Shown here: in pieces, positions 25,122-33,594 of the stretch | Layout: every line of letters starts with the position of its first letter | How positions within the stretch are numbered: position 1 is the stretch's first letter | NCBI RefSeq assembly: GCF_009711165.2 | Contig: NZ_WMID02000039.1 | Location: 1 to 46,848 of the forward strand | Direction: 5' to 3' | Source: Flavobacterium sp. MC2016-06 | GTDB lineage: Bacteria > Bacteroidota > Bacteroidia > Flavobacteriales > Flavobacteriaceae | Length of the DNA stretch: 46,848 bases | Translations under genes and position numbers: made by a program | The notes under the pieces: model-generated | Told to the model about the DNA's origin: nothing | The model's input: the letters and a program-made list of their open reading frames with translations, nothing else | Databases searched by the model: none

Positions 25122-25785
25122 TGTATTGTTGTTTAAGGTTTAAAGTTACAGGTTTTAAATTTTTCTGAAACTTTCTTAATAGACTTATATTTTTTAACCC
25201 AGGTTCTATCTCAAATCTGCTGTTTACGTCTATAGCGTAAATGGGTAATTTAAGATTTTTTATGGCTGGTATTTCTTCAATTCCAATACCTCCGCTTAAA
25301 AAAATCGGTTTGTCAGATTTGTAATTTTCTAATATTTTCCAGTCGAAAGTTGTTCCGTTTCCGCCTGGTAATTTTCCTTTTGTATCGAATAAAAAATAAT
25401 CGCATACATTTTCGAAAGGTACTAAATCATTAAAATCAAAATCTTCCCCAATTGAGAAAACTTTTATAATTTCGATTTTTAAATCCTTTTTTGACTTTAT
25501 TCTTAAATCGAGTTTTGATTTTAATTCTTGACAGAATTCGACAGATTCGTTTCCATGTAACTGAACAGCTTGTAAGTTGTATTTATCAATTTTTGCAATG
25601 ATATTCTCAACAGTTTCATTTACAAAAACGCCTGTTTTTTTGATTGTTTTGATCAGTTCCGGAATTGTTCCGTCAAAATAACGCGCGGATTTTTCCCAGA
25701 AAATAAATCCCATATAATCGGGTAGGAGCGCTCCTACTTCGATAATATTGTCGGGATATTTCATACCGCAGATTTTAAGTTTCAT
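25111..25785 (-). CDS. trpF: Phosphoribosylanthranilate isomerase
   Basis: 224 residues. Catalytic Cys in MKLKICGMKYPDNI, then MGFIFWEKSARYF, VGVFVNE-like TGVFVNET, AVQLHGNES, and the phosphate site FLSGGIGIEEI plus DVNSRFEIEPGLK. It converts PRA to CdRP. It overlaps trpB by 11 nt; upstream lies a 229-nt repeat-filled spacer after trpC. Confidence 0.95.
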   Translation of the reverse strand: MKLKICGMKYPDNIIEVGALLPDYMGFIFWEKSARYFDGTIPELIKTIKKTGVFVNETVENIIAKIDKYNLQAVQLHGNESVEFCQELKSKLDLRIKSKKDLKIEIIKVFSIGEDFDFNDLVPFENVCDYFLFDTKGKLPGGNGTTFDWKILENYKSDKPIFLSGGIGIEEIPAIKNLKLPIYAIDVNSRFEIEPGLKNISLLRKFQKNLKPVTLNLKQQYNEL

Positions 25786-25799
25786 TTTTTTTTATTTTT

Positions 25800-26004
25800 T
25801 TTACCGTGAAGGCGCTAAGACACTAAGTTTTTTTGTTTTTCAAAAGCAAAGGTTTAAAGTTTTTTTGCCACGAATTTCACGAATTTCCACTAATTCAGTT
25901 GGTGTTAATTTTTGACAGACTTTGTAAATACTATACTTATAAAGCTTTTTTTCTGCCACGATTTTTCACTAATTCAATTCGTGTTAATTCGTGAAATTCG
26001 TGGC
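25800..26004. repeat. Repeat-filled spacer between trpC and trpF
   Basis: It holds a TTACCGTGAAGGCGCTAAGACACTAAG unit (25801-25828) and a long inverted pair of the CACGAATT family: tgccacgaatttcacgaatt (25867-25886) with aattcgtgaaattcgtggca (25985-26004). Transcription must pass through this to reach trpF, trpB and trpA. Confidence 0.8.
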
Positions 26005-26014
26005 AAACGTTTTT

Positions 26015-26800
26015 TTAAATATTCAACTTTTGAATAAATTCTGTTGCAGCTTCTCCAGCATTATCCGTTTTCATGAAGTTTTCTCCAATTAAGAAACCAT
26101 TGTAACCGTAAGGTCTTAGTTCTGAAATCGCTTCGATTGATGAAATCCCGCTTTCTGAAACTTTTACAAATTCATTTGGAATCTGCGATGCTAGTTGTTT
26201 GCTGAAATCTAAACTCACTTCAAAAGTTTTTAGGTTTCTATTATTCACACCAATCATATCAAGTGTTGGCATAATCGATTTTTCTAATTCTTCTTGATTG
26301 TGAACTTCTAGTAGAACTTCTAATCCTAATTTTTTAGCAAATTCTGATAATGATTTAATTTCTTCACGCGTTAAAACTGCAGCAATCAGCAAAATTAAAT
26401 CAGCTCCAAAAGCTTTTGCTTCTAGAATTTGATATTCGTCTACAACAAATTCTTTTCGCAAAAGCGGAATATTTACTGAGGCTCTTGCTAAAAGTAAATC
26501 GTCTAACGAACCACCAAAATATTTTCCGTCAGTAAGAACTGAGATCCCGCAAGCACCGGCATTTTCGTAACCTTTTACAACTTCTTCAACCGTAAAACTA
26601 TGATTTATTACCGATTTTGAAGGCGAACGACGTTTGTGTTCTGCAATAATTCCGGTTGTGCTTGTTCTTAATTTTTGACTTAAAGAAATCGTTTGTCTTT
26701 CAAAAAAAACAGAACTTTCCAATTGCGAAACCGGAATGATTGATTTTTTAAGAATAATTTCTCGTTTTTTATCTATTATTATTTTATCTAAAATATTCAT
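26015..26800 (-). CDS. trpC: Indole-3-glycerol phosphate synthase
   Basis: 261 residues. Landmarks: IIAEHKRRSPSKSVI (about residues 52-66, catalytic Glu and Lys), ISVLTDGKYFGGSLDDL, LLRKEFVVDEYQI (catalytic Lys), LLEVHNQEEL, MIGVNNRNLKTFEV and KVSESGISS. It closes CdRP to indole-3-glycerol phosphate. It is not fused to TrpF, unlike in enterobacteria. Confidence 0.96.
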   Translation of the reverse strand: MNILDKIIIDKKREIILKKSIIPVSQLESSVFFERQTISLSQKLRTSTTGIIAEHKRRSPSKSVINHSFTVEEVVKGYENAGACGISVLTDGKYFGGSLDDLLLARASVNIPLLRKEFVVDEYQILEAKAFGADLILLIAAVLTREEIKSLSEFAKKLGLEVLLEVHNQEELEKSIMPTLDMIGVNNRNLKTFEVSLDFSKQLASQIPNEFVKVSESGISSIEAISELRPYGYNGFLIGENFMKTDNAGEAATEFIQKLNI

Positions 26801-26808
26801 TGTTTTTT

Positions 26809-26868
26809 GTTTCAGGTTTCACGTTTCAGGTTTCACGTTCCAACAACTTGAAACTTGAAACCTGAAAC
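26809..26868. repeat. GTTTCAGGTTTCACG / CTTGAAACCTGAAAC inverted repeat
   Basis: Tandem gtttcaggtttcacg units on the left face cttgaaacttgaaacctgaaac on the right. The same family lies at 27911-27963, 28556-28668 and 33974-34097. It fills the trpD-trpC spacer. Confidence 0.8.
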
Positions 26869-26883
26869 AAAAGAAACTATTTT

Positions 26884-27876
26884 TTACTTACTAAGCTCTT
26901 GTAATGTTTTCAAAGCTTTTAATCCTTTTCCAAAGAATAAACTTTCTTTTGCCAGTTCAAAACCTTTTTGCGGTGTACATTGTGTAACCGTTGAAATTGC
27001 CATTGCTGCATTGGCACAAACGACATTATTTTGTGCTTCACTTCCTTTTCCAGAAAGAATATTGATAAACATATCTGCCGATTCTTCGATAGTTCTTCCG
27101 CCTTCAATTTCGCTTTGCGATAAAAGTCTAACACCAAAATCTTCCGGTTTCAGCATTCCTTCCATACTGCTCGTGATAATTTTTGTTGGACCCGTTAATG
27201 AAATTTCGTCATAACCGTCAAGCGAATGTAGAATTGTAAAATTTACATCTGTATTTTGATATAAATAAGCATACATTCTTGCCAATTCTAAATTGAAAAC
27301 GCCTACTAATTGATTTTTAGGAAACGACGGATTTACCATTGGTCCTAACATATTAAAGAATGTTTTTACAGCTAATTCTTTTCTAATTGGCCCAACATTT
27401 TTCATTGCTGGGTGAAATAGTGGTGCGTGTAAAACACAGATTCCAGCTTTATCAATACATTTTTCTAAAAACTCAGGGTCATTGCTAAATTTGATTCCCA
27501 TTTTTTCCATCACGTTGCTCGATCCAGAAATAGATGAAACCCCGTAATTTCCATGTTTGGCTACTTTTATTCCTGCACCAGCCGAAATAAATGAAGCTAA
27601 AGTCGAAATGTTGAAAGTGTCTTTTCCGTCACCGCCCGTTCCGCACAAATCGATCGTGTTGTAAGCCGATAAATCTACGCGAATGCATAATTCTAATAAA
27701 GCTTCGCGAAAACCAGAAAGTTCGTCGATCGTTATACTTCTCATCATATAAACAGTCAAAAAAGCCGAAATCTGACTTGGGTTGTATGCGCCGCTTGAAA
27801 TATTAATCAAAACGTCTTTTGCTTCTTCTTTAGTAAGCACTTCGTGATTGATTAATTTATTTAATATATTTTTCAT
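26884..27876 (-). CDS. trpD: Anthranilate phosphoribosyltransferase
   Basis: 330 residues. The PRPP-binding motif LCGTGGDGKDTFNIST (about residues 77-92), then KHGNYGVSSISGSSNVME, the magnesium-binding DGYDEISLTGPT and a C-terminal AAMAIST helix. It transfers phosphoribose to anthranilate. It is a stand-alone TrpD, not fused to the TrpG amidotransferase. Confidence 0.96.
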   Translation of the reverse strand: MKNILNKLINHEVLTKEEAKDVLINISSGAYNPSQISAFLTVYMMRSITIDELSGFREALLELCIRVDLSAYNTIDLCGTGGDGKDTFNISTLASFISAGAGIKVAKHGNYGVSSISGSSNVMEKMGIKFSNDPEFLEKCIDKAGICVLHAPLFHPAMKNVGPIRKELAVKTFFNMLGPMVNPSFPKNQLVGVFNLELARMYAYLYQNTDVNFTILHSLDGYDEISLTGPTKIITSSMEGMLKPEDFGVRLLSQSEIEGGRTIEESADMFINILSGKGSEAQNNVVCANAAMAISTVTQCTPQKGFELAKESLFFGKGLKALKTLQELSK

Positions 27877-27910
27877 TTTTTTAAGTTGATAGGGTTTTTA
27901 GTTTTTTTTT

Positions 27911-27963
27911 GTTTCAAGTTTCAGGTTTCACGTTCCAACAACTTGAAACTTGAAACCTGAAAC
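27911..27963. repeat. GTTTCAAGTTTCAGGTTTCACG inverted repeat
   Basis: Left gtttcaagtttcaggtttc, centre acgttccaac, right aacttgaaacttgaaacctgaaac. It is a nearly complete stem that fills the trpG-trpD spacer. Confidence 0.8.
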
Positions 27964-27976
27964 AAAATTTTTCAAA

Positions 27977-28543
27977 CTAACTTTTTATCCAGTTTTCTAA
28001 AATCCTTTTTCCGTTTGGAGTTAATACACTTTCTGGGTGAAACTGAACGCCTCTTACATCAAAATTCTTGTGTCTTAAAGACATAACTTGTCCGTTTTCG
28101 TCTATAGAAGTTGCTTCTAAAACTTCGGGTAAATTGCTGTCTACAACCCAAGAATGGTAGCGTCCGACTTCAAATTCTTCGCCTAAGCCTTCAAATAAAA
28201 TTTCGTCTGAAACCAATGTTTTTACGTTTGTTGCAACGCCGTGGTATACTTTGTCAAGATTTGAAAGTGTTCCTCCAAAAACTTCACCAATCGCTTGTTG
28301 TCCTAAACAAACGCCTAAAATGCTTTTGGTTGGTGCATATTTTTCAATTACAGCTTTTAATAATCCAGCTTCGTCTGGAATTCCAGGTCCCGGAGAAAGT
28401 AAAATTTTATCAAAAGATCCGATTTCGTCAATATCAAATTCGTCGTTTCTGTAAACGGTAACTTCGCAGTTTAAATCTTCTAAATAGTGCACTAAGTTGT
28501 AAGTGAAACTATCGTAATTGTCTATAACTAATATTTTTTTCAT
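27977..28543 (-). CDS. trpG: Anthranilate synthase glutamine amidotransferase subunit
   Basis: 188 residues, class I glutamine amidotransferase. The nucleophile Cys is in ILGVCLGQQAIGEVFGG (about residue 79), and the His/Glu pair is in GVQFHPESVLTPNG. The N-terminal IDNYDSFTYNLVHYL is typical of TrpG/PabA. It supplies ammonia to TrpE. In Bacteroidetes the same subunit can also serve PabB, but its place in the operon argues for TrpG. Confidence 0.95.
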   Translation of the reverse strand: MKKILVIDNYDSFTYNLVHYLEDLNCEVTVYRNDEFDIDEIGSFDKILLSPGPGIPDEAGLLKAVIEKYAPTKSILGVCLGQQAIGEVFGGTLSNLDKVYHGVATNVKTLVSDEILFEGLGEEFEVGRYHSWVVDSNLPEVLEATSIDENGQVMSLRHKNFDVRGVQFHPESVLTPNGKRILENWIKS

Positions 28544-28555
28544 GATTTTGTTTTT

Positions 28556-28668
28556 GTTTCAGGTTTCAAGTTTTTTTGTTTCAAGTTTCAGGTTTGCTTT
28601 GCCAGTTCGACTAAAGTTTTGTGTCATATTCCAACAACTTGAAACTTGAAACAAAAAAACTTGAAACC
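28556..28668. repeat. GTTTCAGGTTTCAAG repeats between trpE and trpG
   Basis: Direct gtttcaggtttcaag and gtttcaagtttcagg units at 28556-28591 face cttgaaacttgaaac and cttgaaacc units at 28637-28668, around a unique stretch of about 45 nt. Confidence 0.75.
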
Positions 28669-28681
28669 AAATAGCTTAAAA

Positions 28682-30082
28682 CTATATTTTTTCTGCCATT
28701 TCTAAGGCTGTATTCAGTGCTCTTAATTTATTGTAAACTTCCTGCATTTCGCTTTCTTCGTCAGAGCTGGCAACAATTCCCGCACCGGCTTGACAATGTA
28801 ATTGGTGATTTTTACTCAAGAAAGTTCGAATCATGATCGCGTGATTAAAATTGCCTTCAAAATCCATGAAACCAATTGCGCCACCGTAGAAATTACGATT
28901 TGTTTTTTCGTAATCTTCAATCAATTGCATCGCTCTGTGTTTTGGTGCGCCGCTCAAAGTTCCAGCAGGGAAAGTGTCGGCAACAACTTGCATTGTAGTC
29001 GCTTTGTCGTGTAAATGTCCCGTAACTTTTGAAACTAAGTGAATTACGTGTGAGAAGAACTGAACTTCTCTGTATTTCTCTACATTTACATCGTGACCGT
29101 TTCTGCTTAAATCATTTCTTGCTAAGTCGACCAACATTACGTGTTCGCTGTTTTCTTTTTTATCTTCAGAAAGTTCTTTAGCTAAAAGTGCATCGCGTTC
29201 GTCATTTCCAGTTCTTTTAAAAGTTCCGGCAATTGGGTGAATTTCGGCTTTTCTGTTTTTTACGATGATTTGTGCTTCGGGCGAAGACCCAAATATTTTG
29301 AAATCTCCATAATCAAAAAAGAATAAATACGGAGAAGGATTAATGCTTCTTAAAGCTCTGTAAACATTAAATTCGTCGCCTTTAAAACCTTGCGTAAATC
29401 GACGTGATAAAACCAACTGAAAAACGTCTCCACGGAAACAGTGTTTTTTGGCTAATGCTACATTGTGTTTAAATTCTTCGTCAGTTAGATTAGAAAATCC
29501 TTCGCCTTCTTTTGTGAATTTATAGGAAGCTATATTTCTTGATTGTAATAATTGTTCGATTTCAGAAATATTGTTTTTTCCATCAACACTGTGACAAAAA
29601 ATGTAAGCTTCGTTTTTGAAGTGGTTTATGGCAATAATGTTTTGATAAACAGCATAAAATACATCTGGAATTGAAGTGGCATTGTCTTTTTTGGCAATTG
29701 AAACTTTTTCGAAATAACGAACGGCATCGTAAGAAATGTATCCGAATAAGCCATTATTAATGAATTTAAAATCGTTTTTCTCTGATTTAAATTGACTAGA
29801 AAATTCCTGAATTATTTCTGGAATATTAGTTGAAGCATCAATTGCAATTGTTTCTGATGTTCCGTCAGGAAATGTTTTTGAGATTACTTCGTTTTCAATT
29901 TTAATTGTTGCGATCGGGTTACAGCAAACGTAAGAGAAACTGTTGTCATTACCGTGATAATCACTACTTTCTAGTAATAAACTATTTGGGAATTTATCTC
30001 TTATTTTAAAATAAATGCTTACCGGCGTAATGGTGTCTGCCAGAATTTGCTTGTAGTGTGTGTTGAGTATAAAAGGTTTCAA
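28682..30082 (-). CDS. trpE: Anthranilate synthase component I
   Basis: 466 residues. The feedback site LLLESSDYHGN (about residues 35-45) contains the LLES element that binds tryptophan. The chorismate-binding domain has VFQLVLSRRF, YLFFFDYGDFKIFGSSPEA, IHPIAGTFKRTG, EHVMLVDLARNDLSR, FPAGTLSGAPKHRAM and GGAIGFMDFEGN. It makes anthranilate from chorismate with TrpG. It is the first structural gene after the trpL leader and is therefore under attenuation control, besides predicted feedback inhibition. Confidence 0.97.
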   Translation of the reverse strand: MKPFILNTHYKQILADTITPVSIYFKIRDKFPNSLLLESSDYHGNDNSFSYVCCNPIATIKIENEVISKTFPDGTSETIAIDASTNIPEIIQEFSSQFKSEKNDFKFINNGLFGYISYDAVRYFEKVSIAKKDNATSIPDVFYAVYQNIIAINHFKNEAYIFCHSVDGKNNISEIEQLLQSRNIASYKFTKEGEGFSNLTDEEFKHNVALAKKHCFRGDVFQLVLSRRFTQGFKGDEFNVYRALRSINPSPYLFFFDYGDFKIFGSSPEAQIIVKNRKAEIHPIAGTFKRTGNDERDALLAKELSEDKKENSEHVMLVDLARNDLSRNGHDVNVEKYREVQFFSHVIHLVSKVTGHLHDKATTMQVVADTFPAGTLSGAPKHRAMQLIEDYEKTNRNFYGGAIGFMDFEGNFNHAIMIRTFLSKNHQLHCQAGAGIVASSDEESEMQEVYNKLRALNTALEMAEKI

Positions 30083-30129
30083 TGTATTTAGGGTTTTAAT
30101 TTTTATTATTTTTTACTTCGATTTTTACC

Positions 30130-30163
30130 AAAAAAAAAGGCTTGTCGTGATGACAAGCCTTTT
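30130..30163 (-). terminator. trp attenuator terminator hairpin
   Basis: aaaggcttgtc (30153-30163, minus-strand reading) pairs with gacaagccttt (30136-30146), an 11-bp stem with a 6-nt loop, followed by nine T on the minus strand. It lies between trpL and trpE and so would stop transcription before trpE when tryptophan is plentiful. Confidence 0.85.
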
Positions 30164-30188
30164 ATATTTATAGTTTTACAATACCATA

Positions 30189-30225
30189 GGAAGCTTTGTT
30201 CACGACGTTTGACGTAAATTCTTCC
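30189..30225 (-). promoter_or_regulatory. trp attenuator regions 1 and 2 (competing pairings)
   Basis: GGAAG (30225-30221), inside the last Trp codon and the Lys codon of trpL, can pair with CTTCC (30193-30189). The segment GAACAAAGCTT (30201-30191), at the leader stop codon, resembles the terminator's own GACAAGCCTT arm and can pair with AAGGCTTGTC with two bulges and one G-U. A ribosome stalled on the Trp codons would mask region 1 and free region 2 for antitermination. The pairings were worked out by eye. Confidence 0.6.
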
Positions 30226-30256
30226 ACCACCATGAATTGTTTAATATTGTTCTCAT
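30200..30256 (-). CDS. trpL: trp operon leader peptide (WWW)
   Basis: An 18-codon frame on the minus strand reads MRTILNNSWWWKNLRQTS then TGA, with three tandem Trp codons at 9-11. It starts 18 nt after the end of a TATCTTTG -7 box, is followed 36 nt later by a strong terminator hairpin, and precedes trpE. This is the arrangement of a ribosome-stalling attenuator: scarce Trp-tRNA stalls the ribosome on the UGG run and lets the operon be read. The peptide itself needs no function. It is too short for ordinary gene calling. Confidence 0.88.
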   Translation of the reverse strand: MRTILNNSWWWKNLRQTS

Positions 30257-30273
30257 TTGTTTTTTTGTTGTGA

Positions 30274-30281
30274 CAAAGATA
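30274..30281 (-). promoter_or_regulatory. -7 box of the trp operon promoter
   Basis: The minus strand reads TATCTTTG, matching TAnnTTTG, 18 nt before the trpL ATG. The -33 element is weak. The leader transcript would begin only about 10 nt before trpL. Confidence 0.65.
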
Positions 30282-30379
30282 TAAATGTAAATTGGATTTG
30301 AATACATAAAATTTCAAAAAAAACTTTTCGAAACGTAGAAATTTGTTAAATTCTAAAAAAATAAAAGTTTTTTAGAGGC

Positions 30380-31660
30380 TTAATTTCCACTTGCAATTGT
30401 ATTGTTTACGTTTAGTCTAAAGTCTGGATTTCCTTTGATACTAGGCGTTGTAAACAATTCTATGTTTTTCATTTTTGTATATTGTATACTAAATTCTGGT
30501 TTGCTGTACCATGTTTTTAAGATCGGGTCATTACTTGATGATTCACTGCCTATTTCGCCAACACAATTGTTTGCAAGTATATTTTTAAAAGTAATTTTAG
30601 ATAAATTCTCATCACTGCTTCCAATGTTTTCTTCTAAAATTACAAATGGTGTAAATCCTGAAACAACACTATTCGTTAGATTAAAATAAGTGTTTTCTCT
30701 AATATGAATGGATTCTTTAACCAAACCTTGATTGTTCTCTTCCAGATTTACTAACGTAATATTGCTTGCATTTATCTTAGTCAATTTTTTAGTCATATCT
30801 GTCATTCCTATTTTTTCGTACGAGTCTACTTCAAAACATCTTGAACCTGAAATGTCTGATGAAAATGGATGACGAATGGCAATACTATTGCTGATATTAC
30901 ATTGAACTCCCTGCGTAAAATCAAAATCATCATCTGTAGTTCTATAAGAAACAAGATTACTCATCACTAAATCTCCTCCGTAAGATTCAAAAGAATCATC
31001 ATTAGAAAAACTAATTTGAATATTATTTAAAACCGTTTTTCTGCCAACACCAGCAAGCGAAAGTCCATTAAGTTCTTTTAGTGCGCTTAGTTTTCTTCCA
31101 GCGTATTCAATACGAACATATTTTAAAATACCAGAATTGTCTTCGGCATCTTGACCTCCATAATGATTTAATATAGGATCTAAATCGAAAGGTAAAGTGT
31201 GTACACCGCCAAGAGTGTTTATAGGTGCTTTTCCTAAAATGATTATTCCTCCCCAATCGCCAGGACGTCTTTCTGTAGTTTCTTTATTTGAAGTAAAAAC
31301 AATTGGATCTGTTTCTAATCCTTCTGCAATAAGCTTTGCACCATTTGTAATTACAAGAGTACCGCAGGTTTTATCATCGCCGCGAATTACAGTTCCTGGT
31401 TCTATGGTTAAAGTAGCATTATTTGTAACGTAAACAACACCAACTAATTGGTATGTATTGCGTTTTGTTAATTTTAGGTCTTTGTCTATTGTGCCTGCAA
31501 TGATGTTGGTTGCTTCGCTATATTCGTTTGCGGCAGGTTTAAAATTGGTCCAGTTGTTCATCCAATTGGTACTTCCAAGAATACCTTTTGGCTGTTGTTG
31601 AGCGTTTAGAAAAAAAGTGCTGAAAATTGCGATAATTACAATGCCTATTTTTGTTTTCAT
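30380..31660 (-). CDS. Exported right-handed beta-helix protein
   Basis: 426 residues with a signal peptide (MKTKIGIVIIAIFSTFFLNAQ). The body has stacked-strand features of a parallel beta-helix: LTIEPGTVIRGDD, TLVITNGAKLIAEG, DPIVFTSNKETTERRPGDWGGIIILG, YVRIEYAGR and NNIQISFSNDDSFESYGGD. This pattern is common in Bacteroidetes surface proteins of unknown function. No type-IX sorting domain follows; the C-terminus ends at LNVNNTIASGN. It stands alone, upstream of the trp promoter in the opposite half of a 297-nt spacer. Confidence 0.75.
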   Translation of the reverse strand: MKTKIGIVIIAIFSTFFLNAQQQPKGILGSTNWMNNWTNFKPAANEYSEATNIIAGTIDKDLKLTKRNTYQLVGVVYVTNNATLTIEPGTVIRGDDKTCGTLVITNGAKLIAEGLETDPIVFTSNKETTERRPGDWGGIIILGKAPINTLGGVHTLPFDLDPILNHYGGQDAEDNSGILKYVRIEYAGRKLSALKELNGLSLAGVGRKTVLNNIQISFSNDDSFESYGGDLVMSNLVSYRTTDDDFDFTQGVQCNISNSIAIRHPFSSDISGSRCFEVDSYEKIGMTDMTKKLTKINASNITLVNLEENNQGLVKESIHIRENTYFNLTNSVVSGFTPFVILEENIGSSDENLSKITFKNILANNCVGEIGSESSSNDPILKTWYSKPEFSIQYTKMKNIELFTTPSIKGNPDFRLNVNNTIASGN

Positions 31661-31794
31661 AACTACGATTGATTTCTAGATTTTGATTTTTTTTTATTTT
31701 CCACAAAATTAGAGGGCTTATGTTAATCAAAACATCGTTCATTATTACCAAAGTGTTATGTCAATATTAAGGACGTTATTTTTATGAAAATAGC

Positions 31795-31836
31795 GTATAA
31801 AAAACATCCCCAATAGTAGATACTATTGGGGATGTT
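31795..31836 (-). terminator. Terminator of the marR-nitroreductase-yceI operon
   Basis: aaacatccccaatagta (31801-31817) and tactattggggatgttt (31820-31836) are perfect reverse complements. On the minus strand the stem is followed by a T-run. It lies just after the yceI stop. Confidence 0.85.
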
Positions 31837-31866
31837 TAAATTTATGAACTAGTAAGTCTGAAAATA

Positions 31867-32433
31867 TTAGAATTTTAAAGCTACAGTTAATTCAAATTCG
31901 TCACTGATAGTTTTGTCTCCTAAACCTTCGAAGAAACTTCCTGAACCGTATTTGATATCATATTTAGTTCTGTCAACTTTAAATGCAGTAGTTGCAGTGT
32001 TTCCAGCTACAGTAATGTCAAAAGTTACAGGTTTAGTGATTCCTTTGATAGTTAAATCTGCAGTTGCAGTATAAACGTTAGCAGATTTTTCTCCGATAGT
32101 TTTGATAACCAATTTAGCAGTTGGGAATTTATCAGTTCCAAAGAAATCGTCAGCTTTTAAGTGACCGTTTAATTTCCCTTGGTATTCTCCAGTTAAATCT
32201 GTAGAAGTTACAGAAGTCATGTCAACAGTAAAACTACCACCAACTAATTTTTTTCCTTTTAAAACTACAGCACCATCTTTAAAGTTTACAGTTCCTGAGT
32301 GTTCTCCAGTTACTTTTTTACCTACCCATTTGATAGTAGATGCTTTTACGTCGATTTTTTTAGTTTGAGCATTTACTGAAATACTAGCTGCTGATACGAA
32401 TAATGCTATTGCAATTGTTTTTAAATTTTTCAT
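31867..32433 (-). CDS. YceI-family exported lipid-binding protein
   Basis: 188 residues: signal peptide (MKNLKTIAIALFVSAASISVNAQ), then the YceI lipocalin-like barrel with STIKWVGKKVTGEHSGTVNFKDG, MTSVTSTDLTGEYQGKLNGHLKADDFF, FPTAKLVIKTIG and DLTIKGITKPVTFDI. YceI proteins bind isoprenoid-type lipids such as polyprenols or quinones in the periplasm. It is the last gene of the marR-nitroreductase-yceI operon, 32 nt after the nitroreductase start-side gene end. Confidence 0.93.
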   Translation of the reverse strand: MKNLKTIAIALFVSAASISVNAQTKKIDVKASTIKWVGKKVTGEHSGTVNFKDGAVVLKGKKLVGGSFTVDMTSVTSTDLTGEYQGKLNGHLKADDFFGTDKFPTAKLVIKTIGEKSANVYTATADLTIKGITKPVTFDITVAGNTATTAFKVDRTKYDIKYGSGSFFEGLGDKTISDEFELTVALKF

Positions 32434-32465
32434 TTTGTAAAATTGATTTTGATTGTTATTAATAA

Positions 32466-33098
32466 TTATAGTGTGATAAATAATTCTTCTTGTGATTTTC
32501 TAACTTTTTTGTAATGTTGTGTAGTGTCTTCATCATGTCTGTAACCTACAGCCGCAATAACAGAAGCACTTAAACCTAATTTGTCGAAACCTAAGATTTC
32601 GTTGAATGCTGCAGCATTGAAACCTTCCATTGGAGTTGCATCAATTTTTAATTCAGCAGTAGCGCTTAATAAGTTTCCTAAAGCAATGTAAGTTTGTTTT
32701 GCAGTCCAGATGTTTTTTGATTCAGCTGGTAAGCTTGCAATCATTCCTTTCATCATGTCGCCAAAACCAGCTAATGCATCTGCAGGAACTCCTCTTGTTT
32801 CGCTGATGTTGTTGATATAGTTGTCTACAGATTCTGTGCCAGTATTTACATCACTTGCAAAAATAAATAGGTGAGAAGCATCTGTAATTTGAGTTTGCCC
32901 GTAAGCAGCTCCTTTTAATTGTTCTCTTAATGCTGGATTTTCTACAATAACAACTTTGTAAGGTTGTAATCCGTATGAAGAAGCACTTAATCTAACAGCT
33001 TCTTTTATTGTATTTAAATCTGCAGCAGAGATTTTTTTTGCAGCATCATATTGCTTCGTTGCATATCTCCAGTTTTGATTTTCTAAAAAATTACTCAT
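32466..33098 (-). CDS. NAD(P)H-dependent nitroreductase family protein
   Basis: 210 residues. FMN-binding Arg/Lys-rich start WRYATKQYDAAKKI, SSYGLQPYKVVIVENP in the first half, QTYIALGNLLSATAELKIDATPMEGF and a C-terminal AAVGYRHDED. It resembles NfsB/YfkO-type FMN oxidoreductases that reduce quinones or nitroaromatics. It lies 4 nt after the marR stop and shares its promoter. Pairing with YceI suggests a quinone or electrophile response, which is inference. Confidence 0.92.
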   Translation of the reverse strand: MSNFLENQNWRYATKQYDAAKKISAADLNTIKEAVRLSASSYGLQPYKVVIVENPALREQLKGAAYGQTQITDASHLFIFASDVNTGTESVDNYINNISETRGVPADALAGFGDMMKGMIASLPAESKNIWTAKQTYIALGNLLSATAELKIDATPMEGFNAAAFNEILGFDKLGLSASVIAAVGYRHDEDTTQHYKKVRKSQEELFITL

Positions 33099-33102
33099 AT
33101 TT

Positions 33103-33564
33103 TTAATTGTTTTGATTTCGGTATTTTTCTAATAATTGATTTAATAATTCTATTTCTTCTGTTGTTAAATTCTTAGCAAATGTTCGCTCATGAGCATCAA
33201 CTTTCGGATCTAATTCTTTTAATGTATCTAATCCCTTTTGGGTGATTAAAACTTCTATTTTTCTTCGGTTGCCTGGGCAGACATTTCTTGTAACAAAATC
33301 TTTTAGTAATAATTTGTCTACTAACCGTGTTGTATTACTGGTTTTAGCCAGCATACGTTCTTGAATGACACACATATTAGCTGGTTTCCCCTTTTGTCCT
33401 CTCAATATGCGTAACACATTATATTGCTCTCCAGACAGATCATATTGTTTCAATATTTCATGAAAATGATCTAGAATCACGTTTTGCGTGTACATGATAT
33501 TTAGAATAACTTTTTTCGAATTATCCATCTTAACTGTACTTTTTATAACCTCTTCAATTGTCAT
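33103..33564 (-). CDS. MarR-family transcriptional regulator
   Basis: 153 residues. The winged-helix core runs EQYNVLRILRGQKGKPANMCVIQERMLAKTSNTTRLVDKLLLKDFVTRNVCPGNRRKIEVLITQKG, with DNA-recognition helix SNTTRLVDKL and wing NRRKIEV. Two Cys (MCVIQ and NVCPGN) could be redox or electrophile sensors, as in some MarR relatives. It heads the nitroreductase-yceI operon and its promoter is covered by two palindromes, indicating autorepression. Confidence 0.92.
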   Translation of the reverse strand: MTIEEVIKSTVKMDNSKKVILNIMYTQNVILDHFHEILKQYDLSGEQYNVLRILRGQKGKPANMCVIQERMLAKTSNTTRLVDKLLLKDFVTRNVCPGNRRKIEVLITQKGLDTLKELDPKVDAHERTFAKNLTTEEIELLNQLLEKYRNQNN

Positions 33565-33580
33565 AGTCGTAAGTGTATAA

Positions 33581-33594
33581 TTTGTATATACAAA
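33581..33594. promoter_or_regulatory. MarR operator, proximal copy
   Basis: TTTGTATATACAAA is a perfect 14-nt palindrome 17 nt upstream of the marR ATG. It overlaps the -7 box TACATTTG (33591-33598, minus strand). Confidence 0.8.
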
